DNA of 9,983 nucleotides. Origin: Frankiaceae bacterium (GTDB lineage: Bacteria; Actinomycetota; Actinomycetes; JADGOU01). Numbering within the stretch: position 1 is the stretch's first letter; every line of letters starts with the position of its first letter. The DNA is taken from the NCBI GenBank assembly GCA_017882835.1, contig JADGOU010000080.1, positions 1-9,983 on the forward strand. The letters are read 5' to 3'. The notes below the pieces were generated by a model. That model saw only the letters and a program-made list of their open reading frames with translations. It ran no database searches and was not told the DNA's origin. Positions 9,649 to 9,983 of the stretch are shown here, one piece after another. The translations under genes and the position numbers were made by a program.

Positions 9649-9983
9649 GTGCGCAGACTTCAGAAGCGGGTGTCGCTCGTCGTCCCGGTCGCGTTGCTGG
9701 CACTTGGTGCCGCCGCCTGTGGTGGCAGCAGCAGCAACAGCGGCTCCTCGAACAGCGCCGAGCCCAACACCACAGCGACGGTCAAGCAGGGCGGGACGCT
9801 GACTTTCGCCTCGGAAAAGGTGCCTGAGGGTTTCAACACAAACACCAACTCGGACAACACCTTTGACACTCAGCAGCAGATGTCCCCGCTGGCTCCCTGG
9901 GTGTTCAACCAGACCCCCGACATTTCCACCGTGGCGCTCAACACCGATCTGTTGGACAGCGCCGAGCTGACCAACAAGAGCCC
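9649..9983 (+). CDS. ABC transporter substrate-binding lipoprotein, family 5, N-terminal part
   Basis: Only the first 111 residues are visible before the window ends. The GTG-started protein opens with basic residues (MRRLQKR), a hydrophobic run (about 8-23) and a lipobox-like GAAAC ending at C24. It is therefore predicted to be exported by Sec and anchored by lipid on the outer face of the membrane. A Ser/Asn-rich linker (25-45) leads into KQGGTLTFAS at 46-55, the usual opening of family 5 (SBP_bac_5) proteins, which bind peptides or similar solutes for ABC import. The later TDLLDSAEL fits the actinobacterial branch. The exact solute cannot be told. It has its own promoter candidate and strong ribosome-binding site. 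Permease and ATPase genes would be expected downstream, outside the window. Confidence 0.85.
   Translation, partial: MRRLQKRVSLVVPVALLALGAAACGGSSSNSGSSNSAEPNTTATVKQGGTLTFASEKVPEGFNTNTNSDNTFDTQQQMSPLAPWVFNQTPDISTVALNTDLLDSAELTNKS

Overview
The window is high-GC, actinobacterial chromosomal DNA. This rests on GTG starts, near-total G/C at third codon positions, the uvrC-rapZ-yvcK-whiA and gap-pgk-tpiA gene orders, an SsgA-family protein, and actinobacterial-type DNA-damage control sites. SsgA-like proteins occur mainly in filamentous or sporulating actinomycetes, so a morphologically complex lineage is likely. The genus cannot be read from the sequence.

Layout. (1) 1-94, minus strand: the first 31 codons of a gene that looks like a DUF222/13E12-type HNH protein. 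Its start overlaps a LexA (SOS) box and sits just downstream of a close match to the RecA/LexA-independent (PafBC) damage promoter. (2) 95-912: about 0.8 kb with no convincing gene. It holds a 23-bp tandem duplication, a 15-bp tandem repeat, a hairpin covering a strong Shine-Dalgarno sequence, and possibly gene remains. (3) 913-1332, minus strand: an SsgA-like cell-division/sporulation protein, divergent from uvrC. (4) 1453-6307, plus strand: uvrC, rapZ, yvcK and whiA. The first three are joined by 4-nt stop/start overlaps, and whiA follows after 30 nt with its own ribosome-binding site. (5) 6308-6459: a 152-nt gap with a possible promoter. (6) 6460-9465, plus strand: gap, pgk and tpiA, spaced by 7 and 2 nt. 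(7) 9466-9648: a spacer with a good promoter candidate. (8) 9649-9983, plus strand: the start of a lipoprotein substrate-binding protein of a peptide-type ABC importer, cut by the window end.

How the genes fit together. UvrC is the incision nuclease of excision repair. RapZ and YvcK are linked in other bacteria to amino-sugar sensing and cell-wall precursor supply. WhiA is a developmental regulator of septation. Gap, Pgk and TpiA carry out consecutive central glycolytic steps. Most of the plus strand is therefore a conserved core actinobacterial locus. The unusual material is on the left, in the doubly damage-controlled DUF222-like gene, the repeat-bearing spacer and the SsgA-like gene, and at the right edge, where an ABC importer gene follows tpiA instead of secG.
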